Assembly (NCBI RefSeq): GCF_042477335.2
Contig: NC_091245.1
Span: 86,714,501-86,778,500 of the forward strand
Reading direction: 5' to 3'
Length of the DNA: 64,000 nt
DNA from: Ovis canadensis
Taxonomy: Eukaryota; Chordata; Mammalia; Artiodactyla; Bovidae
Shown here: piece by piece, positions 1 to 10,754 of the stretch
How the letters are laid out: the number at the start of each line of letters is the position of its first letter
Numbering within the stretch: the stretch's first letter is position 1
Notes under the pieces: model-generated
What the model was told of the DNA's origin: nothing
The model's database searches: none
Seen by the model: only the letters and a program-made list of their open reading frames with translations
Translations under genes and position numbers: made by a program

Positions 1-222
1 CCCTGGGCCTCTTCCAAGGCATTCACTCATTCTTTCCTTCCACAGACATTTACTGAGGGCCTGCTATACGCTGAGCATCGTTAGCTGATGAGCATACAAA
101 TCTAATAAGGCATGATTGCTACACCCAAAGAATTGATTGTGTCCCAGGAGGGGCCAATGTGTAAATAATGGTTACATTTCTGGGTAACAGGTTCTTTGAT
201 GGAAAGATGCACAGGCACAGGG
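1..222. other. FNDC7 intron sequence, no gene seen
   Basis: Presumed intronic sequence left of the first visible exon. I see no exon-like ORF and no clear repeat here. Confidence 0.4.
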
Positions 223-436
223 GGGCTTCCCTGGTGGCTCAGATGGTAAGGAATCTGCCTGCAATGCAGCAGACATGGGTTCGACCCCTGGGTTGGAAAG
301 ATTCCCTGGAGAAAGGAATGACAACCCATTCCAGCATTCTTGCCTGGGAAATTCCATGGATAGAGGTGCTTGGTGGGCTGTAGTCCATGGGGTCACAGGG
401 AGTCGGACATGACTGAGTGACTAACACTAACTAACA
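223..436 (+). mobile_element. Bov-tA SINE
   Basis: Tail-complete SINE with a tRNA-derived head (GGCTTCCCTGGTGGCTCAGA) and the Bov-A body ending in a GTCGGACATGACTGAG-type motif. ACAGGCA lies on both sides and looks like a target-site duplication. Confidence 0.9.
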
Positions 437-574
437 GGCATGGGGTGGCACAGGGGAGCATCTACATCAGGCTGGGGAACAGGGAGAGCCATCTCCTAAA
501 AATGACTGGTCTCTTAAAGCCTTCCTCTTCACTTGTTTCCCTATGTTTTAAAAAGTTTTAGAGATTTTAGACCT

Positions 575-1262
575 AGATTCTGTATTAGTTTGTTAGGGAT
601 GCCACAACAAAGTACCACAAACTAGGTGATACAGAAGTTTATAATCTCATGGCTCTGGAGTGCATAGGAGTCTGAAATCAAGGAATTGGCAGGATTGGTT
701 CCTTCTGAGGACTATGAGGAAATGGTATGTTCAGGCCCTTCTCCTTGGCTTGTAGACGGTCATCTTCGTGTTCACATGGCATTCTCCCTGTATGTGTATG
801 TCTGTGTCCAAATCTTAACTTCTTTAAAAAATTAATTAATTAATTATTTTTGGTTGCTCCGGGTCTTTGTTGCTTCATGCAGGCTTTTTTTAGTTGTGGC
901 AAGTGGGGGCTATTGTTTGTCACAGTGTGTGGGCTCTCTTTCTCATCACAATGGCTTCTCTTACTGTGGAGCACGGGCTCTAGAGCACACAGGTTTCAGT
1001 AGTTGTGGTACTCAGGCTTAGTTGCCCCACAGCATGTGGAGTCTTCCCAGTCCAGAGATCAAACCTGTTTCCCCTCACATTGGCAGGTGGACTCTCAACC
1101 ACTGGACCACCAGGGACATCCCAAACTTTCTCTTATAAGGTTTTCAGTCATATTGGGTTAGGATCAACCTAATGATCTCAACTGATTACATTTGCTAGGA
1201 CCTTATTTCCAAATGGGATCACCTTCTGGAGTACTAGAGGTGAAGACTTTGACATAGGTCTT
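575..1262 (+). repeat. Old LTR-like repeat split by a CHR SINE
   Basis: The segment starting TGTATTAGTTTGTTAGGGAT and continuing through a CTCCTTGGCTTGTAGA block resembles a widespread mammalian LTR-type repeat (MLT2-like, from memory). It breaks off near 820, resumes after the inserted SINE at about 1127 and ends near 1262. The class is less certain than the fact that it is an interspersed repeat. Confidence 0.55.
820..1126 (-). mobile_element. CHR-type tRNA SINE, minus strand
   Basis: Begins with a (TTAA)n tail and a TTTTTAGTTGTGGC block and ends with CCACCAGGGACATCCC, the reverse of a tRNA-derived head. Typical of the cetartiodactyl CHR family. It sits inside the older LTR-like repeat. 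Confidence 0.75.
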
Positions 1263-1569
1263 TTTGATGCTTCCCATGCCCCACGTGGGAAAATCAGATT
1301 GTCCTAAAATACTGCAGATGACCACTACCAGCCTTGGCCCAGCATTACCCCAGGGTAGATCTGCCTCTGCAGATGAGCTGACCATACAGCAGAAGAAGGG
1401 GCCTGTCAAGACGGCCTACAGGAGAAACATGGCTCGTGTCTGCCTTGCAGACGACCTGAGTCCCAGTTTCCTCACACAGAGCCTTTCCTGTTTAATCCCA
1501 CATCCCCACCCCACCATATGTGTCTGAAGGGTGCTAGTCTCTGCACATAAGCTGTTCTCTAAGGTTTGT
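1263..1569. other. FNDC7 intron sequence, nothing recognised
   Basis: An 87-codon ORF lies here without domain features. I treat it as chance. Confidence 0.4.
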
Positions 1570-1715
1570 GGATGAGATGGTTGGATGGCATCACTGACTC
1601 AATGGACATGAGTCTGAGTAAACTCCAGGAGTTGGTGATGGACAGGGAGGCCTGGCATGCTGCAGTCCATGGGGTTGCAAAGAGCTGGGCATGACTGAGC
1701 AACTGAACTGAACTG
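1570..1715 (+). mobile_element. BovB LINE 3' end fragment
   Basis: About 145 bases match the 3' terminus of BovB (GATGGACAGGGAGGCCTGGC, then the ACTGAGCAACTGAACTGAAC tail). It is a severely 5'-truncated insertion. Confidence 0.85.
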
Positions 1716-2203
1716 AAGGTTTGTGAGGTGGGCCTTATTATAGCACAGATTCCAGAGGACTGAGGCCAACTTTTCTCCTTCCCAGCCCAGGAGAACCTTC
1801 CTCAAGCTTTTTTAAGAGGACAACCCTGAGGAAAGGAAGGCCTACTTTTAATATCGTAGAGGAAATTGTTTTGGAGACAATAAAAAACTGACTTCCTGTG
1901 TGGTCATCACACTTGACACTTTCCTTCCTTCCCTTTGGTTTAGAATGAAAGGAAGTCTGCTTTTCTTTTAACAACAGGGACCTAAAAGCTCTTACATGTC
2001 TTAGCATGTATCAAAAGTAAAGAAGAAATGCTGCTGAAGCTAATCTAATTTTATCAATCTATAATAGAATACTTTATCTACATCTTAATGACATACCCAC
2101 TTGGCTCTCCTAGCCCATTGTATTTAGAATTTCATTTAATTACTTCAATCACTTATCAGATTGTGTGTTCACTCATTCACATATTCAAAATATGTTGATT
2201 GAG
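1716..2203. other. FNDC7 intron sequence, nothing recognised
   Basis: AT-rich sequence with no repeat or exon that I can identify. Confidence 0.4.
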
Positions 2204-2365
2204 ACTTCCCTGGTGGTCCAGTGGCTAAGTGGTCTTAGCCACTAGGAGCCATTGGGAACTCCATGTTCCCAATACAGTGGGGCCAGGTTCAATCCCTGGT
2301 CAGGAAACTAGATCCCACACACCACAGCTAAGACCTGGCATAGCCAAATAAATTAATTGCAAAAG
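2204..2365 (+). mobile_element. CHR-type tRNA SINE
   Basis: Starts GACTTCCCTGGTGGTCCAGT and ends in a CATAGCCAAATAAATTAATT tail, the layout of a CHR-2-like SINE. Confidence 0.8.
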
Positions 2366-2672
2366 ACTCAAAATATGTTTACTCAGCACTTATATGTGCT
2401 AGGGACTGATATTAGATCAATTTTACACATTAAAAAATAACAGAAAGATTAAATAACCTGGCAAAGTCATAGCTAGTTCCGAGTTTGCATAGTTAATGGT
2501 GGGTGTATTACCAGTTCTCAAGTACCCTTAATCCCAGTTTTATGCTTTGTACACTTGCAATTATCCTGTTAATGGAGTACTTCATCCTTCAAGCTCCTCA
2601 ATATTGCTAGGCCAAATCTTACTTGGGTTCTTGAGTCTACTGCAAAATGTCAATTGTTTCTCAAAAATGTAG
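2366..2672. other. FNDC7 intron sequence before exon A
   Basis: Unique-looking sequence leading to the acceptor AG at 2671-2672. Nothing else is seen. Confidence 0.4.
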
Positions 2673-2930
2673 GTCCAGGTACTCCTGAAAACATTCAAGT
2701 CTCTTTCGATAGTGGTGCTCTGAAGGCGTCTGTTTCGTGGGCACCGACAGAAGGAGCCTTCAACTATACCGTGATGGCTTTGAGTGACTCTTCCAGGTTG
2801 AGCTGCAGTACAGCTTTCAGTTCCTGCACCATCTACTCTCTCCAGTGTGGAACCAAGTACCTGATTTCAGTTTCAGCAAGTAATGATGCCGGATCTAGCA
2901 GATCGACTTCAGCAGTGACTTTGAAAACCG
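2673..2930 (+). CDS. FNDC7: FNDC7 exon A, one FN3 domain
   Basis: A 258-nt exon with phase 1 at both ends (acceptor AG at 2671-2672, donor GTATGT at 2931). It encodes one FN3 domain: a strand-B tryptophan in VSW, an NYT sequon, then SCSTAFSSC and LQCGTKY followed by an SVSASNDAG strand. Three cysteines follow the C-x6-C-x6-C pattern of this gene. Unlike the later domains it starts GPGTPENI and lacks the N-terminal cysteine. Confidence 0.9.
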
Positions 2931-3551
2931 GTATGTAAACAGGAGCGAGATCACTGGGGGCCTGGCAAGCCCAAGTGGCTGACCTTAGGGAAACAAATAA
3001 TTACATCACAATGTTCCAGAATGTTCCAGAATGCACTAGAACAAATGAAAGCAAAAGCCTACTCTAAATGGAAGCATAGAGTTGAACATTCTGAGGAGTC
3101 TGAATAATGTTGATAGTGAAACCAGATCTTGTGCATTGGAAAAAGCACTTTGAAAATTAAGAGGCCAGTTTCCTCTTCTAGATCTTTCACTAATCAGTCT
3201 ATTTTCTTTTGCATTTGTAAAGTTGTAAATATTCTAAGATCCAGTTTGATAACAACTCTAGCTGTGCAGCCCCTTGTTTACATCATGTTTCACAGACCTA
3301 GGCCTGGTAGGAGCTATTCTTTAAGATAAACAGGGAATGTCTATAGTTTGGAATATGTGTTTAGATATCCGCCCTCTTTCATTCTTATCAATGTGATAAA
3401 GACATACATATGTGGAAGTCTACACTTCAATTTAGAAATATTTGTGTGTTTTGAGAATGTGAACTAACATTTAGTGAACAGCTGCTATGCAAAGCTGCAA
3501 AGAAAATCTCTTGTAGTACTCTCACACTCCTTTTTATTTATCATTTCCTAG
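2931..3551 (+). other. FNDC7 intron A-B
   Basis: A 621-nt intron without a recognised transposon. It contains a perfect array of heat-shock-element pentamers at 3014-3031. Confidence 0.6.
3014..3031 (+). promoter_or_regulatory. Heat-shock-element-like array (4 inverted nGAAn units)
   Basis: Reads TTCCAGAATGTTCCAGAA, matching TTCnnGAAnnTTCnnGAA exactly. This is the HSF1 trimer-binding arrangement. It is intronic and far from a known promoter, so function is only possible, not shown. Confidence 0.4.
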
Positions 3552-3806
3552 TTGCTTGTGCACCTGGAAGAGTGGCGATCCAAGAAGATCCTCCTGGCCA
3601 CCTGTCTGTAGCTTGGTCCAATGTGGATCTGGGTGATTACTACGTGGCCTTCGTGAAAAGTGATGATGGCTTGGAAGTACATTGCAACACTTCCCTCACC
3701 CAGTGCAATTTCTTATCTGAGTGTGGCTTCACTTACTTTATTAGTGTTTTTGCCTATAACAAGGCAGGGCAGAGTCCTTTGGGTGATGTGTTTAATTATA
3801 CCACAG
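3552..3806 (+). CDS. FNDC7: FNDC7 exon B, one FN3 domain
   Basis: A 255-nt exon, phase 1 to 1 (acceptor AG at 3550-3551, donor GTGAGT at 3807). The domain opens VACAPGRV, has the VAW strand, then CNTSLTQC and SECGFTY and an SVFAYNKAG strand. That gives four cysteines: one near the start and the conserved triplet. Two N-glycosylation sequons (NTS, NYT). The reading frame stays open past the donor, as often seen, but the splice site fits the exon series. Confidence 0.92.
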
Positions 3807-5267
3807 GTGAGTTGCGCTTGATGTTTGTAAAGGGAGTTCTGAGTTCACTAAAGTCAGTAGCAGAATGGACCACCCATTGCACTCCTTGACTACCTGGGAG
3901 TCATTTTAGGTCCAAGAATGGAAAGTGAGTTCTTTCCTGGGGAATTTGGACTAAGTGAACTCAACCTTAACAAGAATACAAGGTTTAGGAGTGAGAAGAA
4001 AGATTGTTGCTATTCAAGCTTGCTCTGAAAAATTGAACCCTCCATCCAGATCTACTCATTGTTCATCACTGTTCTGGATGCTGAAGGGAAGGCAATCCTT
4101 AGGTCTCAGAGTTCACTCTTTCTCCAAGCCCAGAAGACAGAGGTGCAATGGCAAAGATGCCACATGGTATAGAGAGTTCTGGAGTAGGACACCTGGGCTC
4201 AAGTCCTAACTTGACCACTAACTCATTTGTAAAGTGGAAATAATGATGTCTACCTCGTTAAGTCCCTGAGTATCCACCACTGCAAAATGGGACAAATAAT
4301 CAGAAGTACATGAATGTGAAAGGGTCTTTGTATGTAAGAAAAGCACAGTGCAAATATTTTTATTAGCAGCTTTATTGCTGTTACTATTATTGTCCTGCAC
4401 TAGACTTGGGCCTTCTACAGGGCAGGGATTATATCTCATTCATCTTTTCATCCTGAATGCTTTTCATAGTGTGACTGGCATATGGGAGATGCTCAATTTT
4501 AAAAGAATGAATGGCGTGAGAGACTTAAAATTAACTATATGTACAAATAAGAATACAGTAATACAACTATATAAATAACAATTATAGCTGGATTACATAC
4601 ATTTTTATCCGGATGAGGGAATCAAATAGTTGGTGCCTTTGGAATTTGGAGTCAGAGGCCATCAATAAGGTCTCAAGGGCCTTCCAGAGGGAGTGGTTTT
4701 GAACTGGATCTTTAAGGATGACTGGAATGTCGGTGGAGCAAGAGCATTCCAGGGAAACCCCATATGAGTTAGACATTTGCCACAATTTGTCCTTGAAGTA
4801 ATGTAGGGCTCTTCTAAAATGTACTAATGAAAGGCTTCCTCCTCTCCTCCGCCCCATAGTTTTATCTAGTTTAGAGTTTGGAAAGACTGATAGAGTCTAG
4901 AAGTTAGATTAAATGTGATTTTGTCAGGCAGGAGAATGGTCCCACATTCCAGTAGAGGGGACACAGTCTCTGAAACACAGGGAAAAAACATGCGCGTTGG
5001 GTGGGGAATTAAGAAGTCAGGTGAGGCAGGGGGTGTGGGGAGCAGCTGGATGTGTCGACAGGGTAGAGCTTACTGTAACCTTGAATGTCATGCAGAAAGA
5101 AGTTATCCTCTATGTAGTGGATGTCAGGGAGGATCACTGTTGGACAGACCTGTAGGAGATTCTTACGGTGACTGCAGAGACTCCTGGGCACGGAGACACC
5201 GGGACTCAACGCCCCTCTGACAGCGTGGCTCCTGTACTGACGTCCTTCTCTCTGCTCCTGCTTTCAG
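3807..5267 (+). other. FNDC7 intron B-C
   Basis: A 1,461-nt intron with a MIR at about 4160-4520. Between about 4620 and 5130 it resembles an old degraded interspersed repeat whose family I cannot name. No exon is seen. Confidence 0.5.
4160..4520 (+). mobile_element. MIR SINE
   Basis: Contains the MIR core features: a CTGGGCTCAAGTCCTAAC block, an AAAGTGGAAATAATGATG segment and an ACAGTGCAAAT-type 3' part. Old and diverged. Confidence 0.6.
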
Positions 5268-5525
5268 CTCCCTGTTGTCCTAGTGACATTAACCCTGTGC
5301 TGGTGTCCAGTGACAGAGTAGAGATTGTCTGGTCTCCCGTCCGAGGTGCTGAACTTTATGAAACAAAGGCTGTGGATGGGTTCAATGTGGTTGAGTGTAA
5401 CGACACGGCTCCAGCTTGCACGCTTTCTGCTCTGGAGTGTGACACCAAGTACAACGTCACAGTGTATTCCTTCAGTGAAGTCCGGGGCAGCAATACATCA
5501 TGTACTTCCCAATTCATAACCACAG
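5268..5525 (+). CDS. FNDC7: FNDC7 exon C, one FN3 domain
   Basis: A 258-nt exon, phase 1 to 1 (acceptor AG after CTGCTTTC at 5266-5267, donor GTATGA at 5526). The domain opens APCCPSDI, has the IVW strand, then CNDTAPAC and ALECDTKY and a VTVYSF strand. Three sequons (NDT, NVT, NTS) indicate a glycosylated, extracellular domain. An additional cysteine lies in the last strand (TSC). Confidence 0.92.
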
Positions 5526-5788
5526 GTATGATACAGCAAGGATTTTGTTCACCGATGTCTGGATGGCTCACCTCTATGTCCCTCAGGAAAGGCATTCAGC
5601 AAGTATGGTAAAAAGGTTAACTGCCATTAATGACTCTTGGTAGGGATCCTGAGAGCCCCTCTTACAAAGGAGAGGCAGAAGAGAAGGTGGAAGAGGGAAA
5701 GAGGACAGCAAGAAACAGGAAACCCTGGGGAGCATGGAAGGATTGGCTGGTGATTACCTCAGCCATTCACATCCTCCTAGCTTTGGGG

Positions 5789-5906
5789 CTGGAGAAGGCA
5801 ATGGCAACCCACTCCAGTACTCTTGCCTGGAAAATCCCAGGGGTGGAGGAGCCTGGTGGGCTGCCGTCTATGGGGTCACACAGAGTCGGACACGACTGAG
5901 CGACTT

Positions 5907-5948
<42 letters not shown>
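5789..5948 (+). mobile_element. Bov-A2-type SINE monomer with (AGC)14 tail
   Basis: The body runs from GGAGAAGGCAATGGCAACCC to GTCGGACACGACTGAGCGAC, followed by 14 uninterrupted AGC units at 5907-5948. Confidence 0.9.
5907..5948 (+). repeat. (AGC)14 microsatellite
   Basis: Fourteen perfect AGC/CAG units that form the tail of the SINE, inside the FNDC7 intron C-D. Confidence 0.95.
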
Positions 5949-6251
5949 TTTGGGGCACCTGCCTATAGTCACACCATGAAGGTGCAAATGTTTGTCTTAA
6001 TTACTTTTGCTTTTGGAGTTCAAACGGCTCCTTAACATTTTCCAGTTAGCCCAACACTATGGGAATCTAATACCATCTGTCAATGTCAGCAAGGTTTCCA
6101 CACAAAGGCTCTAGGAATTTGGCCTGAGCACAAGGTATGGTTGAAAGTAATCATCTCATTTAGGGGAGAAAACAAGTGTACAAGTGTTAGACCAAAAGTC
6201 ACGTGTGATATTTCTTGACTCTGTTTCCGTTCATAATCTAAAATCTCTTAG

Positions 6252-6506
6252 CTCCTTGCAGTCCTGAAATCAAAAACATTTCAAAGGATGACTTTTCCAT
6301 GATTAACGTGCGCTGGCGATCCACTAATGATGAGGCCACTTACACGGTGACTGCCCAGGGGGAGAAAGGGCGGCACCAGTGCAGCAGCACCGGAGAGTCC
6401 TGCACCCTGGGGGGCTTACCCTGCGGCTCAGTGTTCTCTGTCACCGCTGTGGCCGAAACACCCGCAGGACGGAGCCTGCCCAGCTACAGTGTGCCTCTAG
6501 AGACAG
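6252..6506 (+). CDS. FNDC7: FNDC7 exon D, one FN3 domain
   Basis: A 255-nt exon, phase 1 to 1 (acceptor AG at 6250-6251, donor GTATGT at 6507). The domain opens APCSPEIKNIS, has the VRW strand, then CSSTGESC and LPCGSVF and a VTAVAETPAG strand. Four cysteines and one sequon (NIS). It is more GC-rich than its neighbours. An L1 3' end starts about 8 bases beyond its donor. Confidence 0.92.
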
Positions 6507-6513
6507 GTATGTA

Positions 6514-7015
6514 ACTACATACAATGGAATGCAATGGAATATCAGTCAGCCAGAAAAAGGAATGAAACTGGGTCATTTATAAGGGCATGGATGGACCTAG
6601 AGGGTTCATACAGACTGAAGTCAGAAAGAGAAAAGTAAATATCGTATAATATCATTTACACGAGGAATCTAGAAAAATGGTATAGATGATCTTATTTGCA
6701 AAGCCCAAACAGAGACACAGACGTAGAGAAAAAATGTATAGATACCAAGGAGGAAAGGGGAAATAAGTGAGAGGAACTGGGAGATTGGGATTGACATATG
6801 TACTACTGATACTAAGTGTAAAACAGACAACTAACGAGAACCTACCGTGTAGGTCAGAGAACTCTACTTAATGCACTGTGGGGACCTGAATGGGAAGGAA
6901 GTCCAAAATGGAGGGGGCATATGTATATGTATGGCTGAGTCACTTTGCTGTACAGTAGAAACTAACATAACGTTGTAAAACAACTATACTCCAATAACAA
7001 ATAATTTTTAAAAAG
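6514..7015 (+). mobile_element. L1 LINE 3' end
   Basis: Begins CTACATACAATGGAATGCAA and includes AATGAAACTGGGTCATTTAT, GAATCTAGAAAAATGGTATA and the terminal TGTAAAACAACTATACTCCA block, all hallmarks of a ruminant L1 3' end. The insertion is 5'-truncated and starts directly beside the exon D donor. Confidence 0.88.
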
Positions 7016-7330
7016 TAAGAAATGGGTATGTAGCAACTGCAACCTGAAACTTAGTTCCAGTGGGGTCCTTAGGAATTGTTTTAGGACATGAACTTTATGA
7101 CTTGATTTACCCTAAGTGTGGTAGAAATACACTAATCTCAGAGAAGCCTTTCAAAGAGCCCAAGTCTTAGAAAACTTTCAACACAGGTTCCATATAAATA
7201 TCATCTGAAGGCTCTAGTATATTCATACACCAACATCAAAGGAGGAATCCACTGACTCTGCAAAAACATTTCTTTGACTTCATATTCCCCATGACATAGT
7301 CTACCAAAGCATCTAACAAGTGACCAAATG
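7016..7330. other. FNDC7 intron D-E, unassigned
   Basis: Nothing recognised between the L1 end and the MIR. Confidence 0.4.
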
Positions 7331-7560
7331 AGCTGGCTTATTATTTATTTCTTTGGTTCAGCCCTTTCAAATCTTTCTCTAAAAAAGGCTTTCTGAGTTT
7401 CAGTTTCCTAATTGGTAGAAGAGGATAATGGCTTCATTGGGTGGTTGTGAATATTACATTTTTTATGCTGCAAAGGACTTAGCATAGTGCCTGCTGTATG
7501 GTAGAAGCTTGATAAAAGAAAGCTGTTATTACTTGATAACATTGTGTGTGAATGAAATAT
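7331..7560 (+). mobile_element. MIR SINE
   Basis: The TGAGTTTCAGTTTCCTAATT and AGCATAGTGCCTGCTGTATG blocks are typical MIR sequence. Confidence 0.7.
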
Positions 7561-7828
7561 AGCAAATTACTTAAAGCCTTTGGGTCTTATTTTCTCTTAT
7601 ATATAACGATAGATGGCACTTTGGAACAGAGGAGTTGAAACATAAAAGGCGGCAGAATAGGGACAATGCCAAATATGCAGGAAGGTTCCCAATATCCTAT
7701 ATGCTGTATAATGGATCTTTGAAGAGTTGAGAATTGATTGTGGTACTCTTAGAATATTTTAAGCTTTTATATAAACTATGTTATAAGGTTTTATATCAAC
7801 TATGATATGTTTTATATCACAATGCAAA

Positions 7829-9752
7829 AAGGCAAAATGGTTATCTGAGGAGGCCTTACAAATAGCTGAGAAAGAACAGAAGTGAAAGACAAAGGAGAAA
7901 AGGAAGTATATACCAATTTGAATGCAGAGTTCCAAAGAATAGCAAGGAGAGATAAGAAAGACTTCCTAAGTGATCAATGCAAGGAAACAGAGGGAAACAA
8001 TAGAATTGGAAAGACTAGAGATCTCTTCAAGAAAATTCGAGATACCAAGGGAACATTTCATGCAAAGATGGGCACAATAAAGGACAGAAATGGTATGGAC
8101 CTAACAGAAGCAGAAGATATTAAGAAGAGGTGGCAAGAATACACAGAAGAACTGTACAAAAAAGATGTTCACGACCCAGATAACCACGATCATGTGATCA
8201 TTCACCTAGAGCCAGACATCCTGCAATGTGAAGTCAAATGAGCCTTAGGAAGCATCACTATAAACAAAGCTAGTGGAGGTGATGGAATTACAGATGCTCA
8301 TGATGATGCTGTGAAAGTCCTGCACTCAATATGCCAGCAAATTTGGAAATCTCAGCAGTGGCCACGGGACTGGAAAAGGTCAGTTTTCATTCCAATCCCA
8401 AAGAAAGGAAATGCCAAAGAATGTTCAAACTACCGCACAATCGCACTCATCTCACATGCTAGCAAAATAATGCTCAAAATTCTCCAAGCCAGGCTTTAAC
8501 AGTATGTGAACCAAGAACTTCCAGATGTTCAAGCTGGATTTAGAAAAGGCAGAGGAACCAGAGATCAAATTGCCAACATCCGTTGGATCATGGAGAAAGC
8601 AAGAGAGTTTCAGAAAAACATCTACTTCTGCTTTATTGACTATGCCAAAGCCTTTGACTATGTGAATCATAACAAACTGTGGAAAATTCTTCAAGAGATA
8701 GGAAATACCAGACTACCTGATCTGCCTCCTGAGAAATCTGTATGCAGGTCAAGAAGCAACAGTTAGAAATGGACATGGAACAACAGACTGGGTTCCAAAT
8801 CAGGAAAGGAATATGTCAAGGTCAGGCTGTATATTGTCACTCTGCTTATTTAGCTTATATGCAGAGTACATCACGTGAAATGCCAGCCTGGATGAAGCAC
8901 AATCTGGAATCAAGATTGCCGGGAGAAATATCAATTACCTCATACACGCAGATGACACCACCCTTATGGCATAAAGCGAAGAACTAAAGAGCCTCTTGAT
9001 GGAAGTGAAAGAGGAGAGTGAAAAAGTTGGCTTAAAACTCAATATTCAGAAAACTAAGATCATGGCATCCAGTCCCATCACTTCATGGCAAATAGATGGG
9101 AAAATAATGGAAACAGTGACAGACTTTATTTGCGGGGGGGGGGGGGGGGGGAGGGGCGGGGGGCGGGGCTCCAAAATCACTGCAGATGGTGACTGCAGAC
9201 ATGAAATTAAAAGACTCTTGTTCCTTGGAAGAAAAGTTATTACCAACCTAGACAACATATTAAAAAGCAGAGACATTACTTTGCCAACAAAGGTCTGTCT
9301 AGTCAAAGCTATGGTTTTTCCAGTAGTCGTGTATGGATGTGAGAGTTGGATTATAAAGAAAGCTGAGCGCAGAAGAATTGATGCTTTTGAATTGCGGTGT
9401 TGGAGAGACTCTTGAGAGTCCCTTGGACTGCCATGAAATCAAACCAGTCCATCCTAAAGGAAATCAGTCCTGAATATTCACTGGAAGGACTGATGCTGAA
9501 GCTGAAACTGCAATACTTTGGCCACCTGATGCAAAGAACTGACTCATTGGAAAAGACCCTGATGCTGGGAAAGATTGAGGGCAGGAGGAGAAGGGGACAA
9601 CAGAGGATGAGATGGCCAGATAGCATCACCAACTCGATGGACATGAGTTTGAGCAAGGTCCAGGAGGTGGTGATGGACAGGGAGGCCTGGCATACTGCAG
9701 TCCTTGGGGTTGCAAAGAGTTGGATACGACTGAGTGACTGAACTGACTGATC
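7829..9752 (+). mobile_element. BovB LINE copy, 5'-truncated, plus strand
   Basis: About 1.9 kb of BovB in sense orientation, ending in the ACTGAGTGACTGAACTGACT terminus. The coding part covers the linker and reverse transcriptase of ORF2 in several broken frames: 7882-8241, 8311-8499, 8506-8766 with a YAKAFD motif, 8996-9415 and 9397-9741. The catalytic box is degenerate (HADD) and out of frame with its surroundings. It is therefore an inactive retroelement relic, interrupted by a poly-G expansion at 9134. Confidence 0.93.
9134..9168 (+). repeat. Poly-G tract, quadruplex-prone
   Basis: Eighteen consecutive G (9134-9151) followed by further G-runs separated by single A or C bases. It lies inside the BovB relic where the consensus has only ordinary sequence. 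Confidence 0.9.
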
Positions 9753-10300
9753 AACTATGTACCATGAAATGCCTGAGAAAGGCGAAACACATTTTATTGC
9801 AAATGTGATAATACGTATTAGGAGAAGAGGCAAATGCAACCATTGCATTGAAATTTGCAACTGGAGTCATTAAAGCTGAAGAACAACAAAGGATTTCTTT
9901 CTTATACTGAAAAAAGTTGGGGAGAACCACACATTAATTACCCACAGCCAGTTAGTGAACTTCGTTCTTGGGGAAAGCACTTGCTATATACAGTGATGTT
10001 AAATAATGTATCAGAGAGAATGAGATTTTGCTTAACAAAAGGACATTTTTTAAGTTTTTAACAATTTTTTATTGCAGTATAGTTGATGTTCAATGTCATA
10101 TAAGTCACAATACAGTGATTCACAATTTTTAAAAGTTATGTTCCATTTATAGTTATTAAGGATATTTTGATTAACAGTTAAAGGTTTGAGAAATCTAGGA
10201 TACTGACTGAAAGACAGACAGAATACCATGCTTTGTTGTTTTTCACAAATAATCCTTAGTGGAAATAAATTCCCAATTTTTTTCTTTTTCCCCATTTGAG
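9753..10300. other. FNDC7 intron sequence before exon E
   Basis: AT-rich, no repeat clearly assigned; ends in a long pyrimidine tract and acceptor AG at 10299-10300. Confidence 0.4.
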
Positions 10301-10555
10301 CGCCGTGCTGCTCAGCCAGTCTGATGGTAACTCAGGTCACTCAGTCAGTAATCAACGTGAGCTGGACGGTTGGGACTGGGGCCCTAACCTATGTGACGGT
10401 TCTGCAGTCACACACGGGACAGTCAAAGTGTCACACCCATCAAAACCACTGCCTCCTGGGATGCATCACATGCGGCATCAATTACTCAGTGGCAGTAAAA
10501 GCAGTTAGTGCCACTGGGTTGACTGCAGACTGCGCCTACCAAAGTTACTCCTCTA
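10301..10555 (+). CDS. FNDC7: FNDC7 exon E, one FN3 domain
   Basis: A 255-nt exon, phase 1 to 1 (acceptor TTTGAG at 10295-10300, donor GTAAGT at 10556). The domain opens APCCSASL in the spliced frame, has the INVSW strand, then CHTHQNHC and ITCGINY and a VAVKAVSATG strand, with extra cysteines in LGC and ADC. Two sequons (NVS, NYS). The acceptor has a G, not a pyrimidine-A context at position -3 (GAG), but the frame and FN3 match leave no better choice. Confidence 0.88.
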
Positions 10556-10754
10556 GTAAGTGAAATCTAGTCTCTAGTTCTAGAGTATCAACAAGGACCT
10601 TGACTATTATAGATCCAGACATAAGCCCTTCCATCTCATTTAAAAGCATGCTGCATCTCCACCAAGCTTGCATGATAAATTCAGATTGCTTTCTAAAATG
10701 TTTGCAATTTTCCTCTTGATTCAGAACCTCAAAGCTTCAGAGGCTTCTGTTGGT

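Noticed and set aside
223..430. Recurrent short ORFs beginning like tRNA-linked sequence across the window
   Set aside because: They all fall in Bov-tA/Bov-A copies. The tRNA-like heads are SINE promoters, not functional tRNA genes.
1264..1527. 87-codon ORF as an FNDC7 exon
   Set aside because: No FN3 signature, no cysteine pattern, and no phase-1 splice sites around it.
5734..5979. ORFs with poly-alanine or poly-serine runs near 5.9 kb
   Set aside because: The runs are translations of the (AGC)14 tail of a SINE, not a protein.
7882..9741. Reverse-transcriptase-like ORFs as a possible host gene or retron
   Set aside because: They are pieces of BovB ORF2 in a copy with broken frames, a damaged catalytic box and a typical BovB 3' terminus.
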